Below, one piece after another: positions 22,870 through 32,736 of a stretch of 64,000 bases of DNA. This DNA is from Xiphias gladius (Eukaryota > Chordata > Actinopteri > Istiophoriformes > Xiphiidae), in assembly GCF_016859285.1 (NCBI RefSeq), contig NC_053415.1, positions 27,624,001-27,688,000 on the forward strand, written 5' to 3'. Numbering within the stretch: the first letter of the stretch is position 1; each line of letters starts with the position of its first letter. The notes beneath the pieces were generated by a model. It searched no databases, was not told the origin of the DNA, and saw only the letters and a program-made list of their open reading frames with translations. A program made the position numbers and the translations under genes.

Positions 22870-22909
22870 GTTTAATGAGATCCTTGGAGGGTGAAGCAGT
22901 CTAATAAAA
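22870..22909 (+). promoter_or_regulatory. Putative OR promoter module of gene C
   Basis: GTTTAATGAGATCCTTGGAG followed by GGTGAAGCAGTCTAATAAAA, 40 bp, wait-free identical to module D. The end lies 228 bp before the ATG. It is followed by a second conserved 5' region (GAACGTACATCAAGTTCATT ... CTGTGAATGAATAA) also seen in B and D. Confidence 0.8.
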
Positions 22910-23136
22910 CCTCACCACCGACTCCGACTGTTCACTTCCTGGGTTTTGGAGATGAACGTACATCAAGTTCATTTCGAGGTCTGGTATCTGTGAATGAATA
23001 ACACGCTCCAGTACAGGTTACATGTTGGTGTAACTGTAAAAGTTAGACTTGTGTTTTGAATAATTCTGAACGTACAATGGTTATGTCCTGTAATCTGCCT
23101 GTTTTCTTACTGAATGTTTAGTTTTAGAAAGCATTC

Positions 23137-24063
23137 ATGGATGATGAGTTAAACGTTACTCACATAACTCTTAGCGGGTATGTGGAAGTTAACAAATACA
23201 GATATTTATATTTTTTGATTATGTTCACAGTCTATATCCTAATAATCTGCTGTAATTCTACTATTGTGTACCTCATCGTGATTCACAAAAACCTCCATGA
23301 GCCTATGTATGTTTTCATTGCAGCCTTGCTATTGAACTGTGTCTTTTACAGCACTACTATTTACCCAAAGCTTCTGATTGATTTTGTGGCTGAAAAACAG
23401 ATCATATCATATTCAGCCTGCATCTTCCAATATTTAATATATTATTCTATAGGCACTTCTGAATTCCTATTGTTGGCAGCCATGGCCTATGACAGGTATG
23501 TGTCTATATGTAAACCTCTGCAATATCCGACTATCATGAGAAAAGCCACTGTGAGTATTTGCCTGATTTTGTCTTGGCTTGTACCTGCTTGCCATATGGC
23601 GGTTCCTGCAATAGTGAGTGCTGAAGCTAAACTGTGTAACTTTACTCTAAAAGGAATATATTGCAACAATGCAATCTACGGACTTCAGTGTGTAAAATCA
23701 AGATTCATCACTATATATGGTGTGGTTGCTTTAGTAGATCTGGTAATACTCCCTACGCTCTTCATAATTTTTACTTACACAAGGATACTCATCATATCCT
23801 ATCGGAGCAGCAGAGAGGTCCGGAAAAAAGCTGCAGAGACCTGTTTACCTCACCTGCTGGTTTTAATCAGTATATTCTGTTTGTGTGCATATGATGTCAC
23901 TATAGCTCGAGTGGATTTCAACTTTCCAAAGATTGTGAGCTTTATAATGACACTGCAAATAATTCTGTATCATCCTCTCTTTAATCCAATCATATACGGG
24001 CTCAAAATGAAAGAAATTTCCAAACACCTCAAGAGGTTGTTCTGTCCAGCCAAAATGATCTGA
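23137..24063 (+). CDS. Odorant receptor C, teleost-type one-exon GPCR
   Basis: 308 aa, with the N-terminal sequon NVT at 6-8, CCNSTI in TM1, LHEPMYVF, and Cys68 at the usual Asp2.50 position. MAYDRYVSICKPLQYP ends TM3, and PLFNPIIYGLKMKEI is in TM7. The C-tail is CPAKMI. Residues 1-98 and 108-153 are identical to D, but 99-107 (YLIYYSIGT) differ at five positions from D (FFVFYSIGS). It has Glu instead of Gln in KKAAETC, and VDFNFPK in the third extracellular loop where D has LESNFPK. It forms with D a duplicated cassette that includes the promoter module and about 50 bp of 3' flank. Confidence 0.95.
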   Translation: MDDELNVTHITLSGYVEVNKYRYLYFLIMFTVYILIICCNSTIVYLIVIHKNLHEPMYVFIAALLLNCVFYSTTIYPKLLIDFVAEKQIISYSACIFQYLIYYSIGTSEFLLLAAMAYDRYVSICKPLQYPTIMRKATVSICLILSWLVPACHMAVPAIVSAEAKLCNFTLKGIYCNNAIYGLQCVKSRFITIYGVVALVDLVILPTLFIIFTYTRILIISYRSSREVRKKAAETCLPHLLVLISIFCLCAYDVTIARVDFNFPKIVSFIMTLQIILYHPLFNPIIYGLKMKEISKHLKRLFCPAKMI

Positions 24064-24117
24064 TGTATTATCACAGACTGCTCGTGTACAGCCTTTTCTA
24101 CTGCCACTGTTCGCTCT

Positions 24118-26325
24118 GCAGTTATTCAATCTTTTTATTCGACATTATCAAGTCTGACTTCTTCCTTGTGTTTTGCTTTACTGTCATTTCAAAAGCAAAA
24201 TTAAACCCTGTTTACAAGTGACAACATTCACATTAGTATCATTGGCTTCGGGTGTATCGTTATAAGTTTATATTAATTATTAGGTAAAAGATGTCAACGT
24301 TTAAATAGTGAACTTCAGTGATATAAATTATATTAATGCAGACGGCTAATGTGTCAAATCCTGACAACCTGAAAGTGTCTACACATCTGTGTTCAAGGGA
24401 TTGTTCCCTTTTCATTTTTTGTACTTTACAGACTTTAATGTACCAACATGTGTCCTTCAAACGAAGATTTTTTGAGTATCAATGATATTTACTGTTCCCT
24501 GTTTTTTGTCTTCGACTGCTGCACAAGCTGACTCCGGAGAAAATGATTGCTTTTCACTCCAAGCCGGTACTTGAAAGACCCTGTGTGCTTGGACGAACGG
24601 GAGAAGAAAGTTTTTGTGTGTGCGCGAGGGTGAATGTGTGTGTGGTGGTCGGTGCTCCAGCATCGGAGGTGATTTTCATGTCAGAGCTGGCAAATGGCAG
24701 CTTTGTCTGCAACAGAGCATTTAAGTTACGATTTGAAAAGTAAAAAGAAAATAATAATTATTCATAGACAGTCAACTATCATGGGCCCACCACAGCAGGA
24801 CACACACACACCGAACCAGCACTTTGAGGGAAACAGACTGAATCAGCCTGAGTCAGATTAATGTCGACGGAATAAAGCTTTCGTCAGTCATGGCACCCTG
24901 TGCTGTGGGAGGAGGGGGGATCGCTTCTGAAAGGCATTTACCACCTTTCCTCCCATTTGTTTGACCATATTTAACAAAATTAAGTTTAACATAACAGATT
25001 GCGTCATACAAAGGTGCATTGACCACAGAAGCTCACGTGGAAAATCCACACAACGAGCACAGGAAAAGCAAAAAGTCAGCAGCAATAAGAAATACGAGTA
25101 CAGACCACGGAACAAGCACTATCCTATTAAAAGAGAATAAATACTAGAAGTAAAGTAATGGGCAGCAGATTTGATCTCTACTAGAGTGGTCATGACTCTT
25201 GTTGCCCCTGTTTATTGGCATCACAACTTGAATTCACTCCCTTATGAAAAGAGAATCCTGGCAACATGAACTCAGATAACAATGGAGGTAGTGGAGAGAC
25301 ATGGCGTGAGAGATGCCAAGCCGGTCTATCTTACTTCATGCGAGGTTGAATAAAAGCGAGTCAGGAGTGTGGATGGTAACGTCACCCAGATGGCATGCAG
25401 GACTGTAGTTGGAGGTGGAGGCTGGGAGTTCAGAGGATCGCACGAAAGAAACAGAATGCCACGAGAAACATGGATTCTGGTGTAGTCCCTGAAGGGAGAC
25501 AGATACCCTGTGCAGAGGGTTTGGACGCGGAGGTCTGATGTCAGTGCTAAATGTTAAGGTGGTGATCATGTCTCGGCTTTTCACAGGCATTTGATTAGCA
25601 TATCCGGTACTCCCGTGGGCTTTTTGACAAAGGAGTGCAGCTGATGTAAACCCAGATGTTAGACATTTGTTGCGTTGAGAACAGAGTGGAAGGAAACAGT
25701 GTGTGAGGCTGTGTGAGGTGTAGAATGCTTTGAAACAATATGAGGGTCGGGTCCAGAGGGATGAAAGACAATTTGGGATTTAGGAATGAGGGGAATCGAA
25801 GGGGGCTGGATGAAATGGGGCTGAGCAAGAAGGAATGAACAGATGGTTGAATGCAAAGTCATGAACCAGGCATGGTAGGGCTGGTGGGGCATTTGAACTG
25901 TAGTAGACCGGCAACTCATTCATTCACAGCCTACTACCTAAGAATAAGATGGAGCACTTCAGGTGCCCATTTATGCTGACTGCAAATCAAAGTGTACAAG
26001 AATTGTGAAAACAGCAAAAGCCATCCTTTGTTCTACCTAAATAAGGCCTGAGCAGCTGCACTGCGAGATTCATTACTTCCGCGTCCCGCTGTCCTCCCAA
26101 GATGAACAGCAGAGTCAGTCGTTTCAACAATGCCACGTAACGACATGTGTTTATGTTCAAGTGACTAATGAGTAAGGCAGGAAAGTAGGAAATCAGGTGC
26201 CATTATTTTAGATCCACAAAGTTCATTTGGAGAGGAGGTCAGCGTGGATGAATGGGTCAACAAAACAACAGAACAGAAAGACTTTAACACGGGGAATTGC
26301 TGTTCATCTCCTGTTTCCAACTGTG
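24118..26325. other. Spacer downstream of OR gene C
   Basis: No gene recognised. An imperfect G/T-rich stretch lies near 24615-24650. The 25.1-25.9 kb part is a purine-rich plus strand with open frames only on the opposite strand, without recognised domains. Confidence 0.4.
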
Positions 26326-26329
26326 AGGC

Positions 26330-27055
26330 TTCAGTCAGGCCACTCTGCCATAAAGCCATATCGGTGGAGTGCTGCAGTGATTGTCATCCTTCTGGAAGCT
26401 TCTTCCTTCTCCACACAGGACCACTGGAGCTCAGCCAGAAAGACCATCAGGTTCTTGGTCACCTCTCTTACCAAGGCCCTTCTCCCCTGAAGGCTCAGCT
26501 TAGCTGGGTGGCAGCTCTAAGTAGAGTCCTGGTTGTTCCAGACTTCTTCCACTGAAGAATTATGGAGACCACTGTTCTCCTGGGAACCTTCGATGCAGCA
26601 GAAATTTTTTTGTAGCCTTCTCCAGATCTATGTCTCTGAGCTCTGCAGGCAGTTCCTCCGACCTCAGATATTCATTGCCAGCTGTGAGATCTTATGTAGA
26701 CAGGTGTGTGCCTTTCCAAATCACGTCCAATCAGTTGAATTTACTACAGGTGAAGTCCAGTCAAGAAGTAGAAACATCTCAAAGATGAGGAATGGGAGGC
26801 AACTGAGCTAAATTTGGAGTGTCATAGCAAATGGTCTGAATACTTATGTCAATGTGATATTTCACTTTTTCACTTTTAATAAATTTGCCAAAAATCATAA
26901 AATTCAGTTTTTGTTTTGTCCTTATGGGCTATTGAGTTTAGATTGAAGAGGGAAACAATGAATTTAAATGATTTCAGCATGAGGCTGCAACATAACAAAA
27001 TATGAAAAAAGTGAAGGGGTCTGGATACTTTATGAACGCACCGTACAAATGTGAT
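26330..27055 (-). mobile_element. Tc1-like DNA transposon remnant, 5' end of element
   Basis: Plus-strand sequence matches the antisense of a fish Tc1/mariner transposon as remembered: GGTGGAGTGCTGCAG, GTTCTTGGTCACCTCTCTTA, AGAGTCCTGGTTGTTCCAGA, TAGACAGGTGTGTGCCTTTC. It then runs AATACTTATGTCAATGTGAT into the terminal repeat GTGAAGGGGTCTGGATACTT at 27014-27033. Only the N-terminal transposase part (minus strand) and one end remain. Confidence 0.85.
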
Positions 27056-27439
27056 ACTGGACTATACTGTCTGCACAGGAATCATGAAGAGAGACGAGGT
27101 CGGGTGGGTGGGTTGGTATGCAACAAACAACTATGGGATCGGAATATCTGTTGATATTATATGGTATGTATCTTAACAACTACATCACCACAACCACCAG
27201 GGCGTCACAGATTGACTGCCATATTAACCGCAGCAGTGTATTACACTGTACACAGAGTGACTGTATTTTCCCAGAGCCTACTGGTTTTCCATTGTACACA
27301 GTTGTGTGAGATTTGTCAAGTACATCTGAGTGCACAGCTGTTGTATGGCTGAAGAGATGTAGTGCAGACACTACGTGTTGTGAGAGCAGCAGCTCCTTCC
27401 GTACACAACCTAACTCAAGCTAGTCCTGTCTGTAGATAG

Positions 27440-28938
27440 GCATTATCAGCAAAGTGACAGAGCCAACTGGCAGCCGCTGAAAAGCTTCACACTGGAAGAC
27501 TATTAGTGTGATGAGACTGTTAGTGACCCACAGGTTCCATACAAGGGAATTAAAGGCCACAGCACTTGCATTCCACATTGGATGTAGCACTCTGTAACTG
27601 GCTGGAGCCCAGAACTTCAGAGTCATGGATGCAGAGTTGGGCTACTTGGCCCCCAACTCGTTCCGGCCTTTACCACGGTGTATAGCAGATACGACTCCCC
27701 TCGCCTTCCCTTCGGGACAAGACATGCTCCAAAGGAAAATGGCGGACACATATTAAGAACTCAGTGCCATAGTATCCATAATGGACGATTTAGTGGCTAA
27801 TGGCAGAACCAAAGGGGGGCCACCGATCGCACCATGATGGAGTTCACAAGGACCCTGCTAGGTTTGCTCTACATCTGTCTGAGGCCAACGTACTACTACA
27901 CCAGCTGCTCATACAAGACTTCGAGTTCACTTGAGATAGATGTCATAACACAGCAAATGACAGAGCTCATCACCAGAGACCTATGATCCATACTCTGCTA
28001 CTACAAAAAGTGGTTTAAGAGCATTTGTGCTGCTAGAGTCCATGTACATCTGCTCCTAAACTAATATGTATACCAGCTGCGTATGCTTCAAGGTTGCGGA
28101 CACCGATAGATCGGCGGGCAAATTATTATGGGCAGATCAAAGAGAAGCTTTTCACTGTCTATTGAGCTGTAAAAGTTTCCTCGCTCACATGTACAGAAGG
28201 AAAGAAACAGCTGAGTCAGTCCACAACCCAACTCCCACAGCTCCAGCATGCCTGCAACAAGTGAGTCTGCAGCTGCAGTGATATGGCATTGAGATCCGGC
28301 ACTGCCCATGGAAGGCAACCCTGTAGCAGACACACCTCACAGGCAGCCTAACTGATGATGACTAACTGAGTGAAGGTATGGATGGGCAGGTCCATGCTGT
28401 CTTAAGCAGCTTGCCCGTGAGCAACAGAGGGTTTGTTGAGATGAAGACAGAAAATACAGAGGAGCTGCAACTAACCATGCTAAAGCAGACAGTCCTGTCA
28501 GGATAGCATAACGAAAGGAGGAAATGCCCTCCCACCCTCCTAGACCACCAGAACTTTAGAGACAAAATCACAGTGAGATGACAAACTGCTAAATGGAGAG
28601 AAAATCATAGTACCATCCACTTTGAAAGATAACATGTTGGAGCACAACCACAGAGGATACATGGGTATTTAAAAGGAGCAAGCCAAAGGTGAGGATGTCC
28701 TCTTCTGGCCTGGCACGGATAACGATAGCACCCCTGCTGTGGAAAATGGCTCCATATGCCAGGAACAACATGCCTCAAATCTCACCTCTCATCAGAAACC
28801 AAACAGACCATGGCAGACCCTCGAACTGTTCTCACGGAAGGTAGAGGGCTACTTAGTTGTTGTTGACTACTATAGCGGATATTTTTGGTTGAAAGATTGC
28901 ATAATGGGGCACATGGTCAACAAAGAGGTATTTCGGTG
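27440..28938 (+). mobile_element. Ty3/gypsy retrotransposon remnant 3 (RT, RNase H, integrase)
   Basis: The longest gypsy piece. In order on the plus strand: a degraded RT start (CTGTTAGTGACCCACAG, shared with remnant 2), RLPFGTR (RT palm), LARFALHLSEAN (tether), EAFHCLLSCKSFLAHMYRRK (RNase H region), IEIRHCP, VADT, LTDDD, then ICQEQHASN and RPWQTLELFSRKVEGYLVVV followed by DYYSGYF (integrase core). Stops and frameshifts are frequent. Similarity ends abruptly at about 28938, exactly where the duplicated OR cassette D begins. Confidence 0.8.
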
Positions 28939-28942
28939 GGGA

Positions 28943-28982
28943 GTTTAATGAGATCCTTGGAGGGTGAAGCAGTCTAATAAAA
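28943..28982 (+). promoter_or_regulatory. Putative OR promoter module of gene D
   Basis: Identical to the module of C (GTTTAATGAGATCCTTGGAG then GGTGAAGCAGTCTAATAAAA). It ends 228 bp before the ATG and starts four bases inside the duplicated cassette, immediately after the gypsy integrase fragment. Confidence 0.8.
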
Positions 28983-29209
28983 CCTCACCACCGACTCCGA
29001 CTGTTCACTTCCTGGGTTTTGGAGATGAACGTACATCAAGTTCATTTCGAGGTCTGGTATCTGTGAATGAATAACACGCTCCAGTAAAGGTTACATGTTG
29101 GTGTAACTGTAAAAGTTAGACTTGTGTTTTGAATAATTCTAAACGTACAATGGTTATGTCCTGTAATCTGCCTGTTTTCTTACTGAATGTTTAGTTTTAG
29201 AAAACATTC

Positions 29210-30136
29210 ATGGATGATGAGTTAAACGTTACTCACATAACTCTTAGCGGGTATGTGGAAGTTAACAAATACAGATATTTATATTTTTTGATTATGTTCA
29301 CAGTCTATATCCTAATAATCTGCTGTAATTCTACTATTGTGTACCTCATCGTGATTCACAAAAACCTCCATGAGCCTATGTATGTTTTCATTGCAGCCTT
29401 GCTATTGAACTGTGTCTTTTACAGCACTACTATTTACCCAAAGCTTCTGATTGATTTTGTGGCTGAAAAACAGATCATATCATATTCAGCCTGCATCTTC
29501 CAATTTTTTGTATTTTACTCTATAGGCAGTTCTGAATTCCTATTGTTGGCAGCCATGGCCTATGACAGGTATGTGTCTATATGTAAACCTCTGCAATATC
29601 CGACTATCATGAGAAAAGCCACTGTGAGTATTTGCCTGATTTTGTCTTGGCTTGTACCTGCTTGCCATATTGCAGTTCCTGCAATAGTGAGTGCTGAAGC
29701 TAAACTGTGTAACTTTACTCTAAAAGGAATATTTTGCAACAATGCAATCTACGGACTTCAGTGTGTAAAATCAAGATTCATCACTATATATGGTGTGGTT
29801 GCTTTAGTAGATCTGGCAATACTCCCTATGCTCTTCATAATTTTTACTTACACAAGGATACTCATCATATCCTATCGGAGCAGTAGAGAAGTCAGGAAAA
29901 AAGCTGCGCAGACCTGTTTACCTCACCTGCTGGTTTTAATCAGTTTCTCTTGTTTGTGTGCATATGATATCACTATAGTTCGATTGGAATCCAACTTTCC
30001 AAAAATTATTAGCTTTATAATGACACTGCAAATAATTTTGTATCATCCTTTGTTTAATCCAGTCATATACGGGCTCAAAATGAGAGAAATTTCCAAACAC
30101 CTCAAGAGGTTGTTCTGTCCAGCCAAAATGATCTGA
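29210..30136 (+). CDS. Odorant receptor D, teleost-type one-exon GPCR
   Basis: 308 aa and the closest relative of C. It has the sequon NVT at 6-8, LHEPMYVF, MAYDRYVSICKPLQYP, ISYRSSREVRKKAAQTC before TM6, PLFNPVIYGLKMREI in TM7/helix 8 and the tail CPAKMI. It differs from C mainly at residues 99-107 of TM3 (FFVFYSIGS) and in TM6/third extracellular loop. From the TM5 end to TM6, the DNA is almost identical to E (SSREVRKKAAQTC block). No features suggest inactivity. It sits between a gypsy remnant and an OR pseudogene. Confidence 0.95.
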   Translation: MDDELNVTHITLSGYVEVNKYRYLYFLIMFTVYILIICCNSTIVYLIVIHKNLHEPMYVFIAALLLNCVFYSTTIYPKLLIDFVAEKQIISYSACIFQFFVFYSIGSSEFLLLAAMAYDRYVSICKPLQYPTIMRKATVSICLILSWLVPACHIAVPAIVSAEAKLCNFTLKGIFCNNAIYGLQCVKSRFITIYGVVALVDLAILPMLFIIFTYTRILIISYRSSREVRKKAAQTCLPHLLVLISFSCLCAYDITIVRLESNFPKIISFIMTLQIILYHPLFNPVIYGLKMREISKHLKRLFCPAKMI

Positions 30137-30190
30137 TATATTAACACAGACTGCTCGTGTACAGCCTTTTCTACTGCTACTGTTCGCTAT

Positions 30191-30535
30191 GAAAACAGTA
30201 AAGAGTACGTAGAAGTGGATAAATATGGATATGTTTATTTTTTTATTATCTTTACAGTATGTGTTCTAATAAGCTGCAGTAATTATATAATTGTGTTTCT
30301 AATCTGGATTCACCGAAACCTCCGAGAGCCTTTGTACATTTTTATTGCAGCTTTGTCACTGAACTCTGTTCTTTTGAGCACTGCAGTTTACCCAGAGCTT
30401 CTGGTTAATGTTTTATCTCAAAAACAGATTATATCATATTCAGCCTGTTTATTTCAGTGGTGTCAATATTACTCTTTAAATGGATCAGAGTTCTTGCTGT
30501 GTCTGTCAACTCCTATGACCGGTATATAGTTCAGA
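30191..30535 (+). pseudogene. OR pseudogene F, truncated at both ends
   Basis: In frame from 30191: EYVEVDKYGYVYFFIIFTV (TM1 region), IHRNLREPLYIFIAALSLNS, YPELLVNVLSQKQIISYSAC (start of TM3), then SEFLL. A frameshift near 30497 follows: the expected Ala-Tyr-Asp-Arg-Tyr is read in another frame as SYDRYI. A stop comes at 30527-30529, after which OR similarity ends. The start codon and promoter module are missing because the 3' edge of cassette D joins here. It has diverged further from the others (LREPLY for LHEPMY), so it is an older copy. Confidence 0.9.
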
Positions 30536-30849
30536 GTCGATTTGTTGACATTCTTCGCGTTCCACGTCTTATCGAATACGCATGTGCGGCTCGTTCAGTA
30601 GCTTTGTGGCTGCACTTGAACATGACAGCCCTTTGTGCCTCTAACTCTCTGGGTCATCACTCATTTTAAATGTTACGTAGTCGATCTCACGGCACAGCTG
30701 CTGTCATCAACCTGGAGTTTGGTTCAGTTTGTCAGACGATGTAGTGATAGCAGAATAATGATTTGATCTGCAGGACACCACCTGGGTAATGACTGCTGGT
30801 TAACACAGTTGCCTATTCTATGAGCAGTGATCAGAATTCAATTTCTTAG

Positions 30850-32165
30850 TTTTGCCTCCGTACACCACCACAGTGGATTTGAAACGAAACTATGAGGATG
30901 TGATTGAAGTGTAGACTTTCAGCTTTAATTCAAGGGGTTTAACAAAAATGTCACATTAACCGTTTAGGAGTTACAGCAGTTTTTATACATTGTCCCTCAT
31001 TTTCAGATGCTCAAAAATAATTGGAGAGTTGACTGACAGTCAGTGACATGTTCAGGTGTGGCCTGTTCCCTCGTCATTTCATGACAAATGAAGGAGATAA
31101 AAGGTCTGGAGTTGATTCCAAGTGTTGAACTTGCATGTGGTAGCTGTTTTTGGGAACTCTCAGTATGTAGGAGGCCGTCATTAGGCTGACAAATCTAACC
31201 TAATAGACAAATGGCAGAAACTTTAGCAGTGGCCAAATCAACAATTTGGTACATTCTTAAAAAGAAGGAATGCACTGGTGAGCTCAGCAACACCAAAAGG
31301 CCTGGAAGACCTCGGAAGACAACTGATGTGGATGATCACAGGATTCTTTCTTTGGTGAAGAAAAACCCCTTCACAACATCCAGCCAGGTCAAGAACTCTT
31401 TGGAGGAGGCAGGCGTATCATTGGTAAAGTCTACAACCAAGAGACTTCATGGATATGAATACACAGAGTTTAGAACAAGCTTCAAACCACTGGTAACACT
31501 CAATAACAGAAAGGCCAGATTAGACTAAAACAGCCTGCCCAGTTCTGGAACAAGATTCTTTGGAGATTAACTTGAACCAGAATGATGGGAAGAGAAAAGT
31601 TTGGAAAGACAGAAATGGCTCATGATCTAAAGCAATATAACTATAAAGAGTCCAGTCTGGACCTGCTCAACATGAAAAGTGCCCTGAGATTAACCTCTGT
31701 TATGATTTGGTTGCTATATAAATAAAACCGAATTGAATTGAATTGAATATCACATCATCTCTCAAACATGGTGGAGGCAGTGTTATGGCATAGACATGTG
31801 TGGCTGCCAATGGAACTGGGTCACTGGTGTTTATTGAGGATGTGACTGATGATAGAATCAACAGGATGAATTCTAAAGCATATAGTTTTAAACTGTCTGC
31901 TCAGGTTCAGCAAAATGCTCAAAACTGATGGGATGGAGCTTCACAGTACGGATGGATAATGACCCAAAACATACTGAGAAAGCAACCCAAGAACATCTCA
32001 AGGCAAAGAACTGGAATATTCTTCAATGGCCAAGTCAGTCACCTGACCTCAGCCCAACAGAGCATGTTTTTTCACTTCCTGAAGCCAAAACTGAGGGCAA
32101 ATAGACCCACAAACAAGCAGCAAATGAAGGCGGCTGCAGTAAAGGCCGGACAAAGCATCTCAATT
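30850..32165 (+). mobile_element. Tc1-like DNA transposon, inactivated
   Basis: The left end has CGTACACCACCACAGTGGAT then CTTTCAGCTTTAATTCAAGG, as in fish Tc1 elements. The transposase fragment from 31211 includes KSTIWYILKKKECTGELSNT and KRPGRPRKTT (HTH and GRPR linker), SLVKKNPFTTSSQVKNSLEE and NRKARLD. After an insertion at about 31628-31748, the DDE half follows: CATGGTGGAGGCAGTGTTAT, GACCCAAAACATACTGAGAA, and CAGTCACCTGACCTCAGCCC (the SPDLSP motif). The frame is broken and the right terminal repeat is not recognised. Confidence 0.85.
31628..31748 (+). repeat. Short interspersed insertion inside the Tc1 element
   Basis: It includes GTGCCCTGAGATTAACCTCT, TTGGTTGCTATATAAATAAA and a terminal (TTGAA)n-type tail, AATTGAATTGAATTGAAT. 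I remember this as a frequent teleost retroposon tail. It interrupts the transposase between the NRKARLD block and the DDE block. Confidence 0.65.
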
Positions 32166-32508
32166 TTTTGAGATGCTTTGCTGATTTTTTTCTGTGCGTT
32201 AATGGTGCAGGCTGCGCTCCCATGTTTTGTGTGGGAAAGGGGCTCAGTGGCTTAAAAGACCCCCTACTAAGGTTGGGTAATGCAAACGTTTTACTCTGTT
32301 GGAGAACTAGGGTTGTGGAAGCCCTTCATGCATTTTGAGAGGGGGCGAAAATGGAATGTAATATTATCCCTGGCATGTTCAAGGGACTCAATGCAGCTTT
32401 GGGACCTTTACACGTGAAGTACTCACCCATTCCCCCCGTTGGTGCTCATGTGTACTGGCCTCCAGAGTTTGATGAAGTTGTTGGCATGTTAGTAGCTCTT
32501 GGTGGAGA

Positions 32509-32548
32509 GTTTAATGAAATCCACGGAGGGTGACGCGGTCCGATAAAA
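32509..32548 (+). promoter_or_regulatory. Putative OR promoter module of gene E
   Basis: GTTTAATGAAATCCACGGAG followed by GGTGACGCGGTCCGATAAAA, 40 bp. It is the most diverged copy, yet it keeps length, TTTAATGA, TCCNNGGAGGGTGA and the final GATAAAA. It ends about 189 bp before the ATG. Confidence 0.75.
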
Positions 32549-32736
32549 ACAATCTACAGAGCTGGATAGTCCCCTTCTGAAGGTGAATACACACAAGTGC
32601 AGGTAACTGTAAATGAAACCATCCTAAACAGGTTGTATGTAATCGTCAAAGACTTGATCTTAACGTTTTTATCCATGTATGCCTGTTGCAGAACCTGCCT
32701 GTTTTATACGGTAACATTTATTTTATGACAATCATA

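Larger units (their letters stand above)
22866..24117 (+). repeat. Duplicated OR cassette, copy 1 (gene C)
   Basis: It is nearly identical to 28939-30190 from GGGAGTTTAATG (start of the promoter module) to GTTCGCT about 55 bp past the stop. Sequences outside these limits are unrelated. The duplication therefore comprises promoter module, 5' leader, whole coding region and the start of the 3' flank. Confidence 0.85.
28939..30190 (+). repeat. Duplicated OR cassette, copy 2 (gene D)
   Basis: Partner of 22866-24117. The left boundary abuts the gypsy integrase remnant. The right boundary runs directly into the coding sequence of the truncated OR pseudogene at 30191. Confidence 0.85.

Noticed and set aside
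32686-32736. N-terminal extension of OR gene E
   Set aside because: The upstream codon is TTG. Paralogs start at the equivalent of the ATG at 32737; an ATG at 32725 remains a minor alternative.
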